Both the position numbers and the translations under genes were made by a program. Positions 1 through 8,328 of a stretch of 55,542 bases of DNA are shown here, one piece after another. Positions within the stretch are counted from its first letter, which is position 1, and each line of letters begins with the position of its first letter. The stretch is from Candidatus Gastranaerophilales bacterium (GTDB lineage: Bacteria; Cyanobacteriota; Vampirovibrionia; Gastranaerophilales; Gastranaerophilaceae): contig CAJUKY010000014.1 in the NCBI GenBank assembly GCA_910587055.1, positions 1 through 55,542 on the forward strand, written 5' to 3'. The notes beneath the pieces are model-generated. The model made no database searches, was not told the origin of the DNA, and saw only the letters and a list, made by a program, of their open reading frames with translations.

Positions 1-1731
1 CTCACCGGGTGTTACACTAAGTTCTCCTATCCATATTTGTCCTGCACCACCGCCTCCGCCGGAGTTAGGGGGCATGAAGTATTCACACTTTAAACCTTTA
101 GTAACCCCTGTGTTTCCTGCAGGGTAAAAAAGTTTTAATGCACCAGGTTTACCATTAGTTTTTCCCGAAACTGCATCACAATAATTACTGCCAAATATTG
201 TACTACCGCCGCCTCCATAGCCGTTTCCACCTTTGCCGCCATAAACTTTAACTCCGGTTCCCCCGCTTCCACCAGTAGCGCCTGTACCATAGCCTAGAAT
301 TTGAGTTATGGTGTGTGTGCCGGAACCCCCTCCCCCTCCTGTGCCCCTACTGCTTACTGATGCACCACCACCTCCGCCACCACCACCATAACCACCACCT
401 CCGCCGCCACCACCACCTGATGTCCAGTTGGATGTCTCATGTACGTATCCTCCAGCACCTCCGCCACCACCTACTTGAAACAAAATAGTACCAGATGTAT
501 TTGAACTGGTTGATATTGTGGTAGGACCACCTCCGCCACCTCCACCTGCAGTGTCGTCGCCCCCTAGGCCAACGTTGCGACCATTGCCCCCTCCACCTCC
601 ACCTCCACCCCAAACTCCTCCTGAACCACCATGGCCTGCAGGCCACGAACCACTTGATCCTCCAGCACCCCCTGCAGATGTCACAGCACCGCTTCCATTT
701 GTACCTCCACCACCCTGCCCGCCGTTGCCACCATTAATTCCACCTTTTGCTCCTGGGTAGTTCACTCCGGTTCCCCAATGTGCCCCTCCACCACCACCAG
801 CGCCATAGCCACCAGCAAAAGATTGATTTGGGTATAGATCGCCAGCACCACCTCCACCACCAACAGTAATATAGAGGTTTGTGACAGCGGTTTGAAATTC
901 GATGTTAGCAAGATAACCTCCGGCACCACTAATACTGCCTGAACCATAGCCCCCGCCACCTGAACCGCCGCAAGCTGTTGTCTTAAATCTAAAATTATAT
1001 CCGCAAGAAGAAGGAATAGCGGCACCGGGAGAAACCGTTCCGCTACCATTTATGCAAGTCCAAGCATTTGGACCAAAAGTTGAACAATTTCTACTCACTG
1101 CAGGTGCAAGTATACTTGGGCTAAAAGTATATGTATTTGTAGAAGTGCCGTTCCCTGCTACATAATAAATTTTAGATGATGTTCCGATTTCATTTGGAGG
1201 AATATCTGCATACTCAGTTCCTGCTCCAACACCTCCGCTTGCTCCGCCGCCCCCTGCACCAACCATAAACACACGCAGTTTTGTTATACCATCAGGAACA
1301 GTAAATTCTTGAGAAGAAGTAAATTCTCTATTCTCATATAATGCATTACCCCCTGCTCCCCCTCCACCCATCATGGTAACAGTTATCCTGTTAGTATCAT
1401 TTGGAATATTAAATTCCTGAGTTTCTGAACTATCTGTAAATATAGTAACAATACTATCTTTTTCATAATTACTTGCTTCACTCATTACTTTTAATTCATG
1501 GTCTGCCATGCGGCGGGTCATTACAGGAGCCAGTGCTGCAAGCAATAATGATGCTACAAGTAACGCCATAAGCATTTCAACGAGGGAAAAGGCAGATTGT
1601 CTGGATTGCCACGCTTCCTTTGGTCGCTCGCAATGACGAATGAGGGAAAAAGCCGGTTTTTTAAATTCAGCCGAAAACTTAGAGGGCTGAAAACCTTTAG
1701 CGCTTATTGCGCATAACAAATTTTCTTTCAT
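1..1731 (-). CDS. Giant glycine-rich prepilin-like protein (3' end outside window)
   Basis: Reads open for 577 codons from the ATG at 1731 to the window edge, so the C-terminus is missing. The N-terminus is a type IV prepilin/pseudopilin leader ending in AFSLVEM followed by a hydrophobic helix and MTRR; Glu lies at +5 after the likely cleavage site (A47/F48). The rest is glycine runs with recurring segments of the form 'F-T-V-P-x-G-I-T-K-L-R-V-F-M-V-G-A-GGGG', the pattern of glycine-rich (Gly_rich-type) surface domains. The protein is a paralogue of the one at 8329-11223, sharing the leader and domain order (for example AGQIWIGE-[LI]-SVTPG). The leader carries an extra 20 residues (IRHCERPKEAWQSRQ plus a repeated AFSL) caused by a repeat insertion. 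An AAAAAAGG tract 8 nt upstream may be the RBS. Likely exported by a type IV pilus/type II-like machine; role unknown. Confidence 0.85.
   Translation of the reverse strand, partial: MKENLLCAISAKGFQPSKFSAEFKKPAFSLIRHCERPKEAWQSRQSAFSLVEMLMALLVASLLLAALAPVMTRRMADHELKVMSEASNYEKDSIVTIFTDSSETQEFNIPNDTNRITVTMMGGGGAGGNALYENREFTSSQEFTVPDGITKLRVFMVGAGGGGASGGVGAGTEYADIPPNEIGTSSKIYYVAGNGTSTNTYTFSPSILAPAVSRNCSTFGPNAWTCINGSGTVSPGAAIPSSCGYNFRFKTTACGGSGGGGYGSGSISGAGGYLANIEFQTAVTNLYITVGGGGGAGDLYPNQSFAGGYGAGGGGGAHWGTGVNYPGAKGGINGGNGGQGGGGTNGSGAVTSAGGAGGSSGSWPAGHGGSGGVWGGGGGGGGNGRNVGLGGDDTAGGGGGGGPTTISTSSNTSGTILFQVGGGGGAGGYVHETSNWTSGGGGGGGGGYGGGGGGGGASVSSRGTGGGGGSGTHTITQILGYGTGATGGSGGTGVKVYGGKGGNGYGGGGSTIFGSNYCDAVSGKTNGKPGALKLFYPAGNTGVTKGLKCEYFMPPNSGGGGGAGQIWIGELSVTPGE
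1582..1653. repeat. 60-bp palindromic-repeat insertion with 12-bp flanking duplication inside the prepilin leader
   Basis: GAGGGAAAAGGC (1582-1593) and GAGGGAAAAAGC (1642-1653) flank the insert as an imperfect direct repeat exactly 60 bp apart, resembling a target-site duplication. The core at 1601-1637 matches one arm of the intergenic element at 12099-12135 at 33 of 37 positions. Both carry GTCATTGCGA at one end and GCAATCCAG at the other when read on the minus strand. The paralogous gene at 8329-11223 lacks the insertion and shows the empty site. The insert is in frame and adds 20 residues. Confidence 0.85.
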
Positions 1732-1832
1732 TTTTGTAACCTTTTTTACGATAAAACAATTTCAATATTTAATTTAGATAAAACAATCTCTTAATCTAGA
1801 ATATAACATAACCATATAATGATTTCAACAAA

Positions 1833-4082
1833 TCATCTTTTTAAAGATAAAAGAACATCCTGCGGATAAACCTCATTAAGATTTGTATTCGTAGCGGCAA
1901 TAATGCAGAATTCAACATTTTCGCCGATATTTACACCCAAATCTTCAAAAGAAATTGCAATTTCAATAGTATCTTTGTATGCATAATTTGCTTTTTTTAA
2001 TAACTGTGATGCCCATAGCCCGCCATATGTAGATTTTGCCATATTTAAGGGCAGCATTTCGGTATCGTTAAACGAAAAATGAATTTCATGCGTAAATTGA
2101 TTTTCAATAATCGGATAAATATTTTCTGTGCGGATTGTAGTTCTTGCAGGGCTTAAAATATTTCGTGTTTCATTTCTGAAATATAAAAATATCTGATTTC
2201 TTAAGAAATATTTCGAATTTGTAATATTCTTCTTATTCAGCTCAAATTTAAAGTAAATATTTGTTTCATCATTACCGAAATAAATACCCTTAATGGTTTT
2301 ACCCGAAGAAAATGTAGGGCTGTCCGGCAGGAAAATATATCCTGCATCCGCCCAGTTATCAATTTTTTCATTTAATGAGCCATCTATGACAGGCGTAATC
2401 ATCTTTTTAGGCTCTCTAACAGGTTTTCCCACGATTGAAATTAAAGGTACATCAAGATACCCCGGGTGTGGCTTTTGCAAAATTTTATAAACATTTTTTA
2501 AATGTGCCCTGAAAAGATAGTCAAAAATATGGTCATTTCCTGATTCGTTAGGCTCCCCGTACCACCAGAACCAGTCTGACCCTTGAGCAATAAATATTTC
2601 TTGTTTTGCTTTGTTTATAATATCAAGTGCCTGCTGTTTTTCTTTTCCGTTTTTTGCTTCTTCCAGAAGCTGATTTTTGATATTTTCAAGTGCTGTACGG
2701 GTTTTATCAAGATAAAGCCACGCAACGTTTTTTGTAGGCTCGCCTATCCAAAGGTCGAAATTCCTGTTTATCCAGCTTCCTGAGGATAAATCATCCAGAA
2801 TTATAGGCTCAGATTTTTCCAAAAATTCGCTCATAAGAACGGTTTCAAGACTTGAATCATTTTCAATTAAAGAATAAAGTGTATTTAAAAATTCTTCTCC
2901 GTCATTTGCATAGCTTTCCCAGCAGTTTTCACCATCCATTGCAATTGTTAAAAGGTGTTCTTCTCTGGGTGAATTTTCAAGTTTATTTTGAATGGTTTTA
3001 ATTTTTTCATAAAAATCATTTGCGGCAATTTCTCCTTCATAGTTGCCGTAACCGAATCCTACAAGATTTGCAAAAAATGAATCAGCAAATATTATATTTG
3101 TTTTTAAATTTACCAGTTTATAATTTGCACATAAATCATAAGGATCTTCAAGATTTCCTTCAAAATCCCTTGTAAATTCTTTATGTATTGAATTGGCTAA
3201 AATTCCTTCATCTGCAACAGTCCATTTTATGCCGAGTTTTGAAAGCAATTGAACAGCCTTTTTGCTGATGCATTGCTCGGGAAGCCATAAACCTTTTGGT
3301 CTTTTGCCGAAGAATTTTTCAAAAGTATCCAGACTTTTTAAAACCTGTTCTGCGGCATCTTCTTCCATTAATTTTGATTTTTCAGGCAAATTCTCACAGT
3401 ATTGATATTTATCTTCCCTTATATCCAATAACAAAGGTAAAATCGGATGGTAGAAAGGATTTGTTGAAATTTCAATTCTGTTTTGTTTTTGATATTTTCT
3501 GTATAAATCTGCAAGACGTTTAAAAATTTCAAGCTGAATATTGAAAATTTCGCGCCTGTCTTCAAGCGTGTAATTTTCTTCTTTTTCCATTAAATATTTA
3601 AGATTAGGAAAAATTTCAATAAATCTTTTATCAACCCAGCAAAGTGTAAAATTTGCCATAATATCGGCATATTCTTGATTGGTGAAAGCATCGGTGCTTA
3701 TATTATCCTTGGAGTATCTTTTGTTGTATAAACTTGCATAATAACCCCTTTTTAAAATCATATTTGCGTAATTGGCATCAAAAAAATGCTGGAGAATAAA
3801 ATTTTTATCTTCATTATTTAAAGCATCAACATCGCTTACAAGGAGTCTTGAATGAACATCATGCGCGCCGTTTATATATCTTTCAACGGATTCAACAAGA
3901 ATTGGAGATATATTGAAATTCAGCTTTATATTTTTAAAATCTTCAATTCTTGAAAGCATATCATAATAATCTTTTGAAGTATGAAGACGAACCCACGGCA
4001 TAAGAAAATCTTCATTATAATTTTCCTGATAAACGGGCTGATGAAAGTGCCAGATGAATGCTATGTTTAATTTTTTTACCAT
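1833..4082 (-). CDS. Glycoside hydrolase family 57 protein (alpha-amylase / glucanotransferase type)
   Basis: A 749-residue GH57 enzyme. The family signatures appear in order: HQP at residues 14-16; the 'EI...YHPILPLL' motif; the nucleophile Glu in WLPEQC; and the acid/base Asp in AMDGENCWE. The last 150 residues (after VIDGSLNEKIDNW) look like a beta-sandwich carbohydrate-binding (CBM9/DOMON-like) domain. GH57 enzymes act on alpha-1,4 glucans (amylase, 4-alpha-glucanotransferase or branching activity), so storage or dietary glycogen/starch is a plausible substrate; the exact activity cannot be told from the sequence. No signal peptide is seen, which suggests the cytoplasm. On the minus strand a TATAAT lies about 20 nt before the ATG, giving a short leader. 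The gene stands alone between the first prepilin and the small FTG proteins. Confidence 0.85.
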   Translation of the reverse strand: MVKKLNIAFIWHFHQPVYQENYNEDFLMPWVRLHTSKDYYDMLSRIEDFKNIKLNFNISPILVESVERYINGAHDVHSRLLVSDVDALNNEDKNFILQHFFDANYANMILKRGYYASLYNKRYSKDNISTDAFTNQEYADIMANFTLCWVDKRFIEIFPNLKYLMEKEENYTLEDRREIFNIQLEIFKRLADLYRKYQKQNRIEISTNPFYHPILPLLLDIREDKYQYCENLPEKSKLMEEDAAEQVLKSLDTFEKFFGKRPKGLWLPEQCISKKAVQLLSKLGIKWTVADEGILANSIHKEFTRDFEGNLEDPYDLCANYKLVNLKTNIIFADSFFANLVGFGYGNYEGEIAANDFYEKIKTIQNKLENSPREEHLLTIAMDGENCWESYANDGEEFLNTLYSLIENDSSLETVLMSEFLEKSEPIILDDLSSGSWINRNFDLWIGEPTKNVAWLYLDKTRTALENIKNQLLEEAKNGKEKQQALDIINKAKQEIFIAQGSDWFWWYGEPNESGNDHIFDYLFRAHLKNVYKILQKPHPGYLDVPLISIVGKPVREPKKMITPVIDGSLNEKIDNWADAGYIFLPDSPTFSSGKTIKGIYFGNDETNIYFKFELNKKNITNSKYFLRNQIFLYFRNETRNILSPARTTIRTENIYPIIENQFTHEIHFSFNDTEMLPLNMAKSTYGGLWASQLLKKANYAYKDTIEIAISFEDLGVNIGENVEFCIIAATNTNLNEVYPQDVLLSLKR

Positions 4083-4144
4083 ATAGTTTTCACTTTAGAA
4101 GAATTATAGCATGTTTTTAATATCTTTTGTTAATGTGATTTTAA

Positions 4145-4174
4145 ATCAAAAGCCCCTTTTAGAAAGGAGCCTTT
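4145..4174 (-). terminator. Intrinsic terminator after the small FTG-motif genes
   Basis: On the minus strand AAAGGCTCCTTT, a short loop and AAAGGGGCTTTT form a hairpin with one bulge and a G-U pair, ending in a T run. It lies 26 nt past the stop of the gene at 4201-4533. Confidence 0.6.
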
Positions 4175-4200
4175 ATATAATTATTTCTTTCAATCTAAAA

Positions 4201-4533
4201 TTATGCTTTTTTTGAAAATTTATTTCCAATACTTTTGAAAAATCTGCCGATTGCTTTTGGAATACCTTTTATAATATCGACTGTCTTATGAAAACCTTTT
4301 ATGGTGCCATTTTTTATGGCCTGAACCGGTTTTGAGTGAATTAAGTTATGGGCACCTTTTTTAATAGCACCAAAAGTTTTTCCAAAAAAGCCCTTTATAC
4401 CGGATGCGGCTTTTGCGCCGCCCTTACCTGTAAAACTTACACTGTCGGCAGCGTTCATTCTTCTTGGAACCCTTGGTCTTTCAATGGCTGACAGAGCGTT
4501 TGAATTTAAATTGTTTGAAATGGGGGTAATCAT
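4201..4533 (-). CDS. Small basic protein with N-terminal SFTGKGG motif, unknown function
   Basis: A 110-residue, Lys- and Gly-rich protein that I cannot assign to a named family. The N-terminus 'MITPISNN...RVPRRMNAADSVSFTGKGG' resembles the short Ser/Asn-rich leader ending in an FTG motif of its upstream neighbour. The C-terminal 75 residues are strongly basic and rich in 'FFGKTFGAIKKG' and 'GFHKTV' type segments, possibly amphipathic helices that bind membrane or nucleic acid. The start has a good AAGGAG box 8 nt upstream and sits 11 nt after the stop of 4545-5363, so the two are probably co-transcribed. A terminator follows. Confidence 0.7.
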   Translation of the reverse strand: MITPISNNLNSNALSAIERPRVPRRMNAADSVSFTGKGGAKAASGIKGFFGKTFGAIKKGAHNLIHSKPVQAIKNGTIKGFHKTVDIIKGIPKAIGRFFKSIGNKFSKKA

Positions 4534-4544
4534 AACATTCTCCT

Positions 4545-5363
4545 TTACAGAGCTTTTAATACCACATTTGCGGCTTTTTTGGCTTTTTCCAGATTACGAT
4601 GATTTGCTGCCGCTGCTTTATCTGTAACATCTTCATCGTTTAAATCTGTACCAATATCAGCACCATCTTTTGCAATTTTTGCGCCTCCGCCTGCAATACC
4701 TATTGCAGTGGCATTATCAACAATATCGGCACCTCTTGTTATGCCCAATTTTTTAGCAAAGAAGTTTCTGACATCATCTGAACCTGCTTCAGGATTTTTT
4801 GAAACTTTTTTAACAAATTTTGCAAATAAAGAATCAGGATTATCTGCTTTATCGGCAAGTTTATCTATAAAAGAGCCCTTCATCACTGTTTTTGAAGCAT
4901 TTTCCTGTACAACTTCCTGCATATTGTTTGTAATATTATCGGCATTTGTATTTTTTAAGTTTTTAATATTTAATTTTACTTTGTTTGCATAGTTTTTGAT
5001 TTTTTGGAAGGCACCGATTTTGTCAGTTTCTTTTTGTGTTATTTGTTTTCCGGCATCAACAAAACTGCCTGTCACGCCGCTTAGGATTTTTTTGCCTTTA
5101 AGAGCAAGTGCAACAAAAGTGACACCTGCAACAGTAAATTCAATTAAATGGTCTAAAATATAATCTCCAAGAAGAATTCCTGCATTAGCGGTAGTCATAT
5201 TAACAGGTTTACCGTCTTTTGAATATTTTTCTTCAAAGGTTCTGCCGCCGAGTTTGCTTAAGTCCTGTTTTTTTGTACCATCAGCTTTTTTGGAGCTTTT
5301 CTTAGAGCCCGTAAAATTTACCTGTGAATTTATTTGTGATCCTATTGCATTAATGGAAGACAT
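4545..5363 (-). CDS. FTG-motif protein with hydrophobic helices, unknown function
   Basis: About 272 residues. I choose the ATG at 5363 (MSSINAIGSQ) because GAAAGGGA lies 7 nt upstream; an in-frame start 10 codons earlier has no such site. The N-terminus has VNFTGSKKSSKK, the motif shared with the downstream gene. Residues about 60-90 hold a hydrophobic stretch (ILLGDYILDHLIEFTVAGVTFVALAL) that could be membrane-embedded. The remainder is charged and helical, with a Gly/Ala segment (AIGIAGGGAKIAKDG). No family recognised. It forms a two-gene unit with 4201-4533 and looks like a lineage-specific envelope-associated protein, which is inference only. Confidence 0.7.
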   Translation of the reverse strand: MSSINAIGSQINSQVNFTGSKKSSKKADGTKKQDLSKLGGRTFEEKYSKDGKPVNMTTANAGILLGDYILDHLIEFTVAGVTFVALALKGKKILSGVTGSFVDAGKQITQKETDKIGAFQKIKNYANKVKLNIKNLKNTNADNITNNMQEVVQENASKTVMKGSFIDKLADKADNPDSLFAKFVKKVSKNPEAGSDDVRNFFAKKLGITRGADIVDNATAIGIAGGGAKIAKDGADIGTDLNDEDVTDKAAAANHRNLEKAKKAANVVLKAL

Positions 5364-5464
5364 TTTTTTATCCCTTTCACACACTGGAAACAAAGCGCGT
5401 GAAGATTAAATATTGCTAATTTCATGAAGTTTTGTAAAGAAATTGTTACAATTATCATCTTCCC

Positions 5465-5550
5465 AAAACCATCATCCGGCATGGTTTTTAACATGATTGT
5501 TTTTTTAAATACTATGCGGATGTTTCATTATTATACAACAAAATGTTGTA
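5465..5550. other. Intergenic stretch with two hairpins between rarA and the FTG pair
   Basis: AAAACCAT (5465-5472) pairs with ATGGTTTT (5481-5488) around an 8-nt loop. TACAACA (5534-5540) pairs with TGTTGTA (5544-5550) around AAA. Neither has a clear T tail in the direction of rarA, so they could be weak terminators of rarA or operator sites for the downstream genes. Confidence 0.4.
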
Positions 5551-5569
5551 CGATAAACCCCTCATAATT

Positions 5570-6811
5570 TTAATGAAAATATTTTTTATCTTTAATTTCA
5601 TCAGGCAAAAATTGCTGTTTATATTCGGGGTTATCGTGTGTATAAACGTATCCTTCGCCAAATCCGTATTTTTTAGCATCTTTATAATGGCAATCTCTTA
5701 AATGCATAGGCGGAGCATAATCAAGCCCTGATTGGATATCAGCCATAGCTTCATCAACAGCCATTATCGCCCTGTTGGATTTTTTTGCACGGGCCACAAA
5801 CTCCGTTGCTTGAGCAAGAGCAATTCTGCACTCGGGCATTCCAAGGGTTTCCACCGCTTTTAGGGCAGCTTCGGCTATTAAAAACGCTCTAAAATCTGCA
5901 TTGCCGACATCTTCGCTGGCGCATACGATTAATCTTCTTGCTATAATTCTCGGATCTTCGCCGTTTACAAGCATTTTTGCAAGATAATATATTGCAGCAT
6001 CGGGGTCAGAGCCTCTTAAAGATTTTTGATACGCTGAAAGACAATCATAATGCCCCTGTCTGTCATATCGGGCTGTACTTTTCTGCAGTAAATCTTCTAC
6101 CAGTTTTTTTGTAACCTTACTGTCAGGGTTTTTCCCATCTCCGTACGCTGCAAAATAAGAGTTTTCAACAGTATTTAGTGCATATCTTGCATCTCCCGAT
6201 GAAAGATTTACAATTGTTTCAATGGCTTCGTCTTCAACAGTTACGGGGCTTGAAGCATAATGTTTTTTTAGATAAATAAATCCTTTTTCAACAATTTTTT
6301 TTATGCTGGTTTCATCAATACGGTTGAGCATAATTACCTGTGCACGTGATAAAAGCGCCGGCACCAGCTGAAAAGAAGGGTTTTCCGTAGTGGAGCCTAT
6401 TAAATGAAACGTTCCGTTTTCAATATGCGGTAAAAGCGCATCCTGCTGGGTTTTAGAATATCTGTGGATTTCATCTATAAAAAGGATGGTTCTTATTCCG
6501 CTTCTCAAATTATCTTTAGCAGCCAGAACAGCATCTTTAACATCTTTTACGCCTGATGTAACAGCTGAAAGCTCCACAAAATTTGCCTTATGATGATTTG
6601 CAATAAGCCTTGCAAGAGTAGTTTTTCCACACCCGGGCGGTCCCCATAAAATCAATGAAAAGAGCCTGTTTGCTTTTAAAAGATTATTTATAGGCGAATT
6701 TTCATTTATTACATTTGTCTGTCCCAAAAATTCATCAAGATTTTTCGGTCTTAAAAGTGCGGCAAGCGGGGTTTGTTTATTATTTTCTTCTAGTGTATCA
6801 AATAAATTCAT
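5570..6811 (-). CDS. rarA: Replication-associated recombination protein A (AAA+ ATPase)
   Basis: A 413-residue clamp-loader-like AAA+ ATPase of the RarA/MgsA (WRNIP1) family, full length. Walker A GPPGCGKTT is at residues 57-65, Walker B LFIDEIH at 110-116, and the sensor-1 motif GSTTENPS at 139-146. The C-terminal family domain includes 'RGSDPDAAIYYLAKML..GEDP..IARR' and 'ALAQA' helices. It acts at stalled replication forks together with RecA and SSB. The start codon is only 14 bp from that of the divergent gene at 6826. On the minus strand a TAAAAT hexamer (6818-6823) sits 6 nt before the ATG, so the mRNA is probably leaderless. Confidence 0.95.
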   Translation of the reverse strand: MNLFDTLEENNKQTPLAALLRPKNLDEFLGQTNVINENSPINNLLKANRLFSLILWGPPGCGKTTLARLIANHHKANFVELSAVTSGVKDVKDAVLAAKDNLRSGIRTILFIDEIHRYSKTQQDALLPHIENGTFHLIGSTTENPSFQLVPALLSRAQVIMLNRIDETSIKKIVEKGFIYLKKHYASSPVTVEDEAIETIVNLSSGDARYALNTVENSYFAAYGDGKNPDSKVTKKLVEDLLQKSTARYDRQGHYDCLSAYQKSLRGSDPDAAIYYLAKMLVNGEDPRIIARRLIVCASEDVGNADFRAFLIAEAALKAVETLGMPECRIALAQATEFVARAKKSNRAIMAVDEAMADIQSGLDYAPPMHLRDCHYKDAKKYGFGEGYVYTHDNPEYKQQFLPDEIKDKKYFH

Positions 6812-6813
6812 TG

Positions 6814-6823
6814 TATAATTTTA
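6814..6823. promoter_or_regulatory. Overlapping divergent -10 elements for rarA and the solute-binding protein gene
   Basis: TATAAT at 6814-6819 reads rightward, 6 nt before the ATG at 6826. TAAAAT (complement of 6818-6823) reads leftward, 6 nt before the ATG at 6811. The two hexamers share two bases, so the promoters probably exclude each other. Both would start transcription at or next to the start codon. The -35 sequences are weak. Confidence 0.6.
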
Positions 6824-6825
6824 CC

Positions 6826-8214
6826 ATGATAAAAAAAATTATAATGGCATTATGTTTAACTTTATTTTCCGTTTCAGTTTTTGCCGGCGGATATTATTTT
6901 TATAAAGAAAACATGTATAAATCAACAGATGCAAACAGTATACTCCCGGGCGGGTGTTATCGCGACACGCACTTAAAGACAGGTAAAAACCTTTTTAAAA
7001 ATTTTAAGTTTCCCGATTTTAAAAATATTTTTGTACATAAGAAAAAACCTGCAGCATTTACATTCTGGACAATTCAACTAAAAACCCCTGCGGGACGATT
7101 TATTGAAGATAATATTGCAGCGTTTAAAGAACTTCATCCTGATATTGAAATTGTCTGGGTGGATATTCCCATTGCAGAAGCTCAAAAACGCACACTTGCA
7201 AGTGTTCTGTCTGGCAATCCGCCCGATTTAATTAATCTGAATCCCGATTTTTCATCTCTTCTTGCGCAAAAAGGAATTTTAGAATATTTCACTGAAGAAG
7301 AAACAAATGATTACCATCCTGAACTTATTGATAAACTAAGGTATAACGGCAATATATTTGCACTTCCTTTCTATGCTACAAGTCCTGTAACGGTTTATAA
7401 TTACAAAGTTTTAAGCAAATGTTTTGAAAATAATTATCCTGTAGTTTCAAGTTATGAGGATGTTTATGATATTTCAGCCGATATTAAAAATTGTACGGAT
7501 AAACCCTCAATTGTTCTAAACCTTAATGAAAATGATACTTTTGCAAAAATTTTAAATAAATATTATATTTCAAGTTTTGAGGATGAAACCGAACTTTCAA
7601 CTCTGACCCATGTTGTAAATATGTTTAATGATATGTATAAAAAAGGCTATCTGCCAAAGGATACGCTTACTTTAAACCACAGAGAGATGATAGAGCAATA
7701 TATGGCATCAAATGCCGTATTTATTGTTGCGGGTTCAAATTTTATTAAAATGATAAAAGAAAATGCACCGGATGTTTATGAAGCATCTGAAATTACAAAC
7801 CAATTAACATCGCCCGATGGCAGATATGATATAGGGCTTATGAATTTTGTAATTCCGAAAAATGCTAAAAATAAAGCTCTTGCAAAAGAATTCGCCTTTC
7901 TTTTAACGAATAAAGAAAATCAGTTGAAATTTGCAAAGCTCACAAATACCCTGCCTTCCAATCTTGAGGTGCTGCTTGATGATTATTTCGTTGATTGTCC
8001 CGATGATTTAACCGAAAAATCCCGCTGTATCGGTGCAAGCCAGCTGAATTCCCTTGTACAGGAAGATTTTGGTTATAAAAATAAAAAAGCAATAAATGAT
8101 ACATTAAACAGAACTCTTGAAGAAATATTGCTTAATAATAAAATTTCTGAAGATAAACTTGAAAAAAAACTCATTAAACTGCAAAATGAAATAAGAGCTC
8201 TTATGAAAGATTAA
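6826..8214 (+). CDS. ABC transporter extracellular solute-binding protein (sugar type, family 1)
   Basis: About 462 residues from the ATG at 6826 (MIKKIIMALC), preferred because the preceding codons overlap rarA and a signal-peptide-like N-terminus begins here (hydrophobic MALCLTLFSVSVFAGGYYF). The body matches family 1 solute-binding proteins: 'FTFWTIQLKTPAGRFIEDNIAAFKELHPDIEIVWVD', then 'SVLSGNPPDLINLNPD' and the late 'KEFAFLLTNKENQLKFAKLTNTLPS' helix. It would capture an oligosaccharide outside the inner membrane. No permease or ATPase genes are adjacent, so the partner transporter lies elsewhere or the protein is an orphan receptor. No lipobox Cys is obvious, and the N-terminal segment may instead be a membrane anchor. 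Confidence 0.85.
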   Translation: MIKKIIMALCLTLFSVSVFAGGYYFYKENMYKSTDANSILPGGCYRDTHLKTGKNLFKNFKFPDFKNIFVHKKKPAAFTFWTIQLKTPAGRFIEDNIAAFKELHPDIEIVWVDIPIAEAQKRTLASVLSGNPPDLINLNPDFSSLLAQKGILEYFTEEETNDYHPELIDKLRYNGNIFALPFYATSPVTVYNYKVLSKCFENNYPVVSSYEDVYDISADIKNCTDKPSIVLNLNENDTFAKILNKYYISSFEDETELSTLTHVVNMFNDMYKKGYLPKDTLTLNHREMIEQYMASNAVFIVAGSNFIKMIKENAPDVYEASEITNQLTSPDGRYDIGLMNFVIPKNAKNKALAKEFAFLLTNKENQLKFAKLTNTLPSNLEVLLDDYFVDCPDDLTEKSRCIGASQLNSLVQEDFGYKNKKAINDTLNRTLEEILLNNKISEDKLEKKLIKLQNEIRALMKD

Positions 8215-8263
8215 TACTTTGTATTATTATCAATTTTCAAAGTATAATTATAATATTGCTTAA

Positions 8264-8305
8264 AATAAAAAAAGAGGCGCATCGGTTACATGAATAACGC
8301 GCCCC
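8264..8305 (-). terminator. Intrinsic terminator of the second glycine-rich prepilin gene
   Basis: On the minus strand GGGGCGC pairs with GCGCCTC, with an inner GTTA/TAAC stem, followed by seven T residues. It lies 24 nt past the stop of the gene at 8329-11223. The same sequence may also slow transcripts coming from 6826-8214. Confidence 0.75.
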
Positions 8306-8328
8306 AAAAATGTTGTTTTATCTAAACT

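Noticed and set aside
518..760. Proline-rich plus-strand ORF opposite the glycine-rich prepilin
   Set aside because: It is the shadow of glycine codons on the other strand. It has no RBS and the opposite frame has a clear leader and domain repeats. The same applies to the ORF at 10394-10654.
6715..6825. N-terminal extension of the solute-binding protein
   Set aside because: It would overlap rarA and place 37 residues before a normal signal peptide; the ATG at 6826 fits better.
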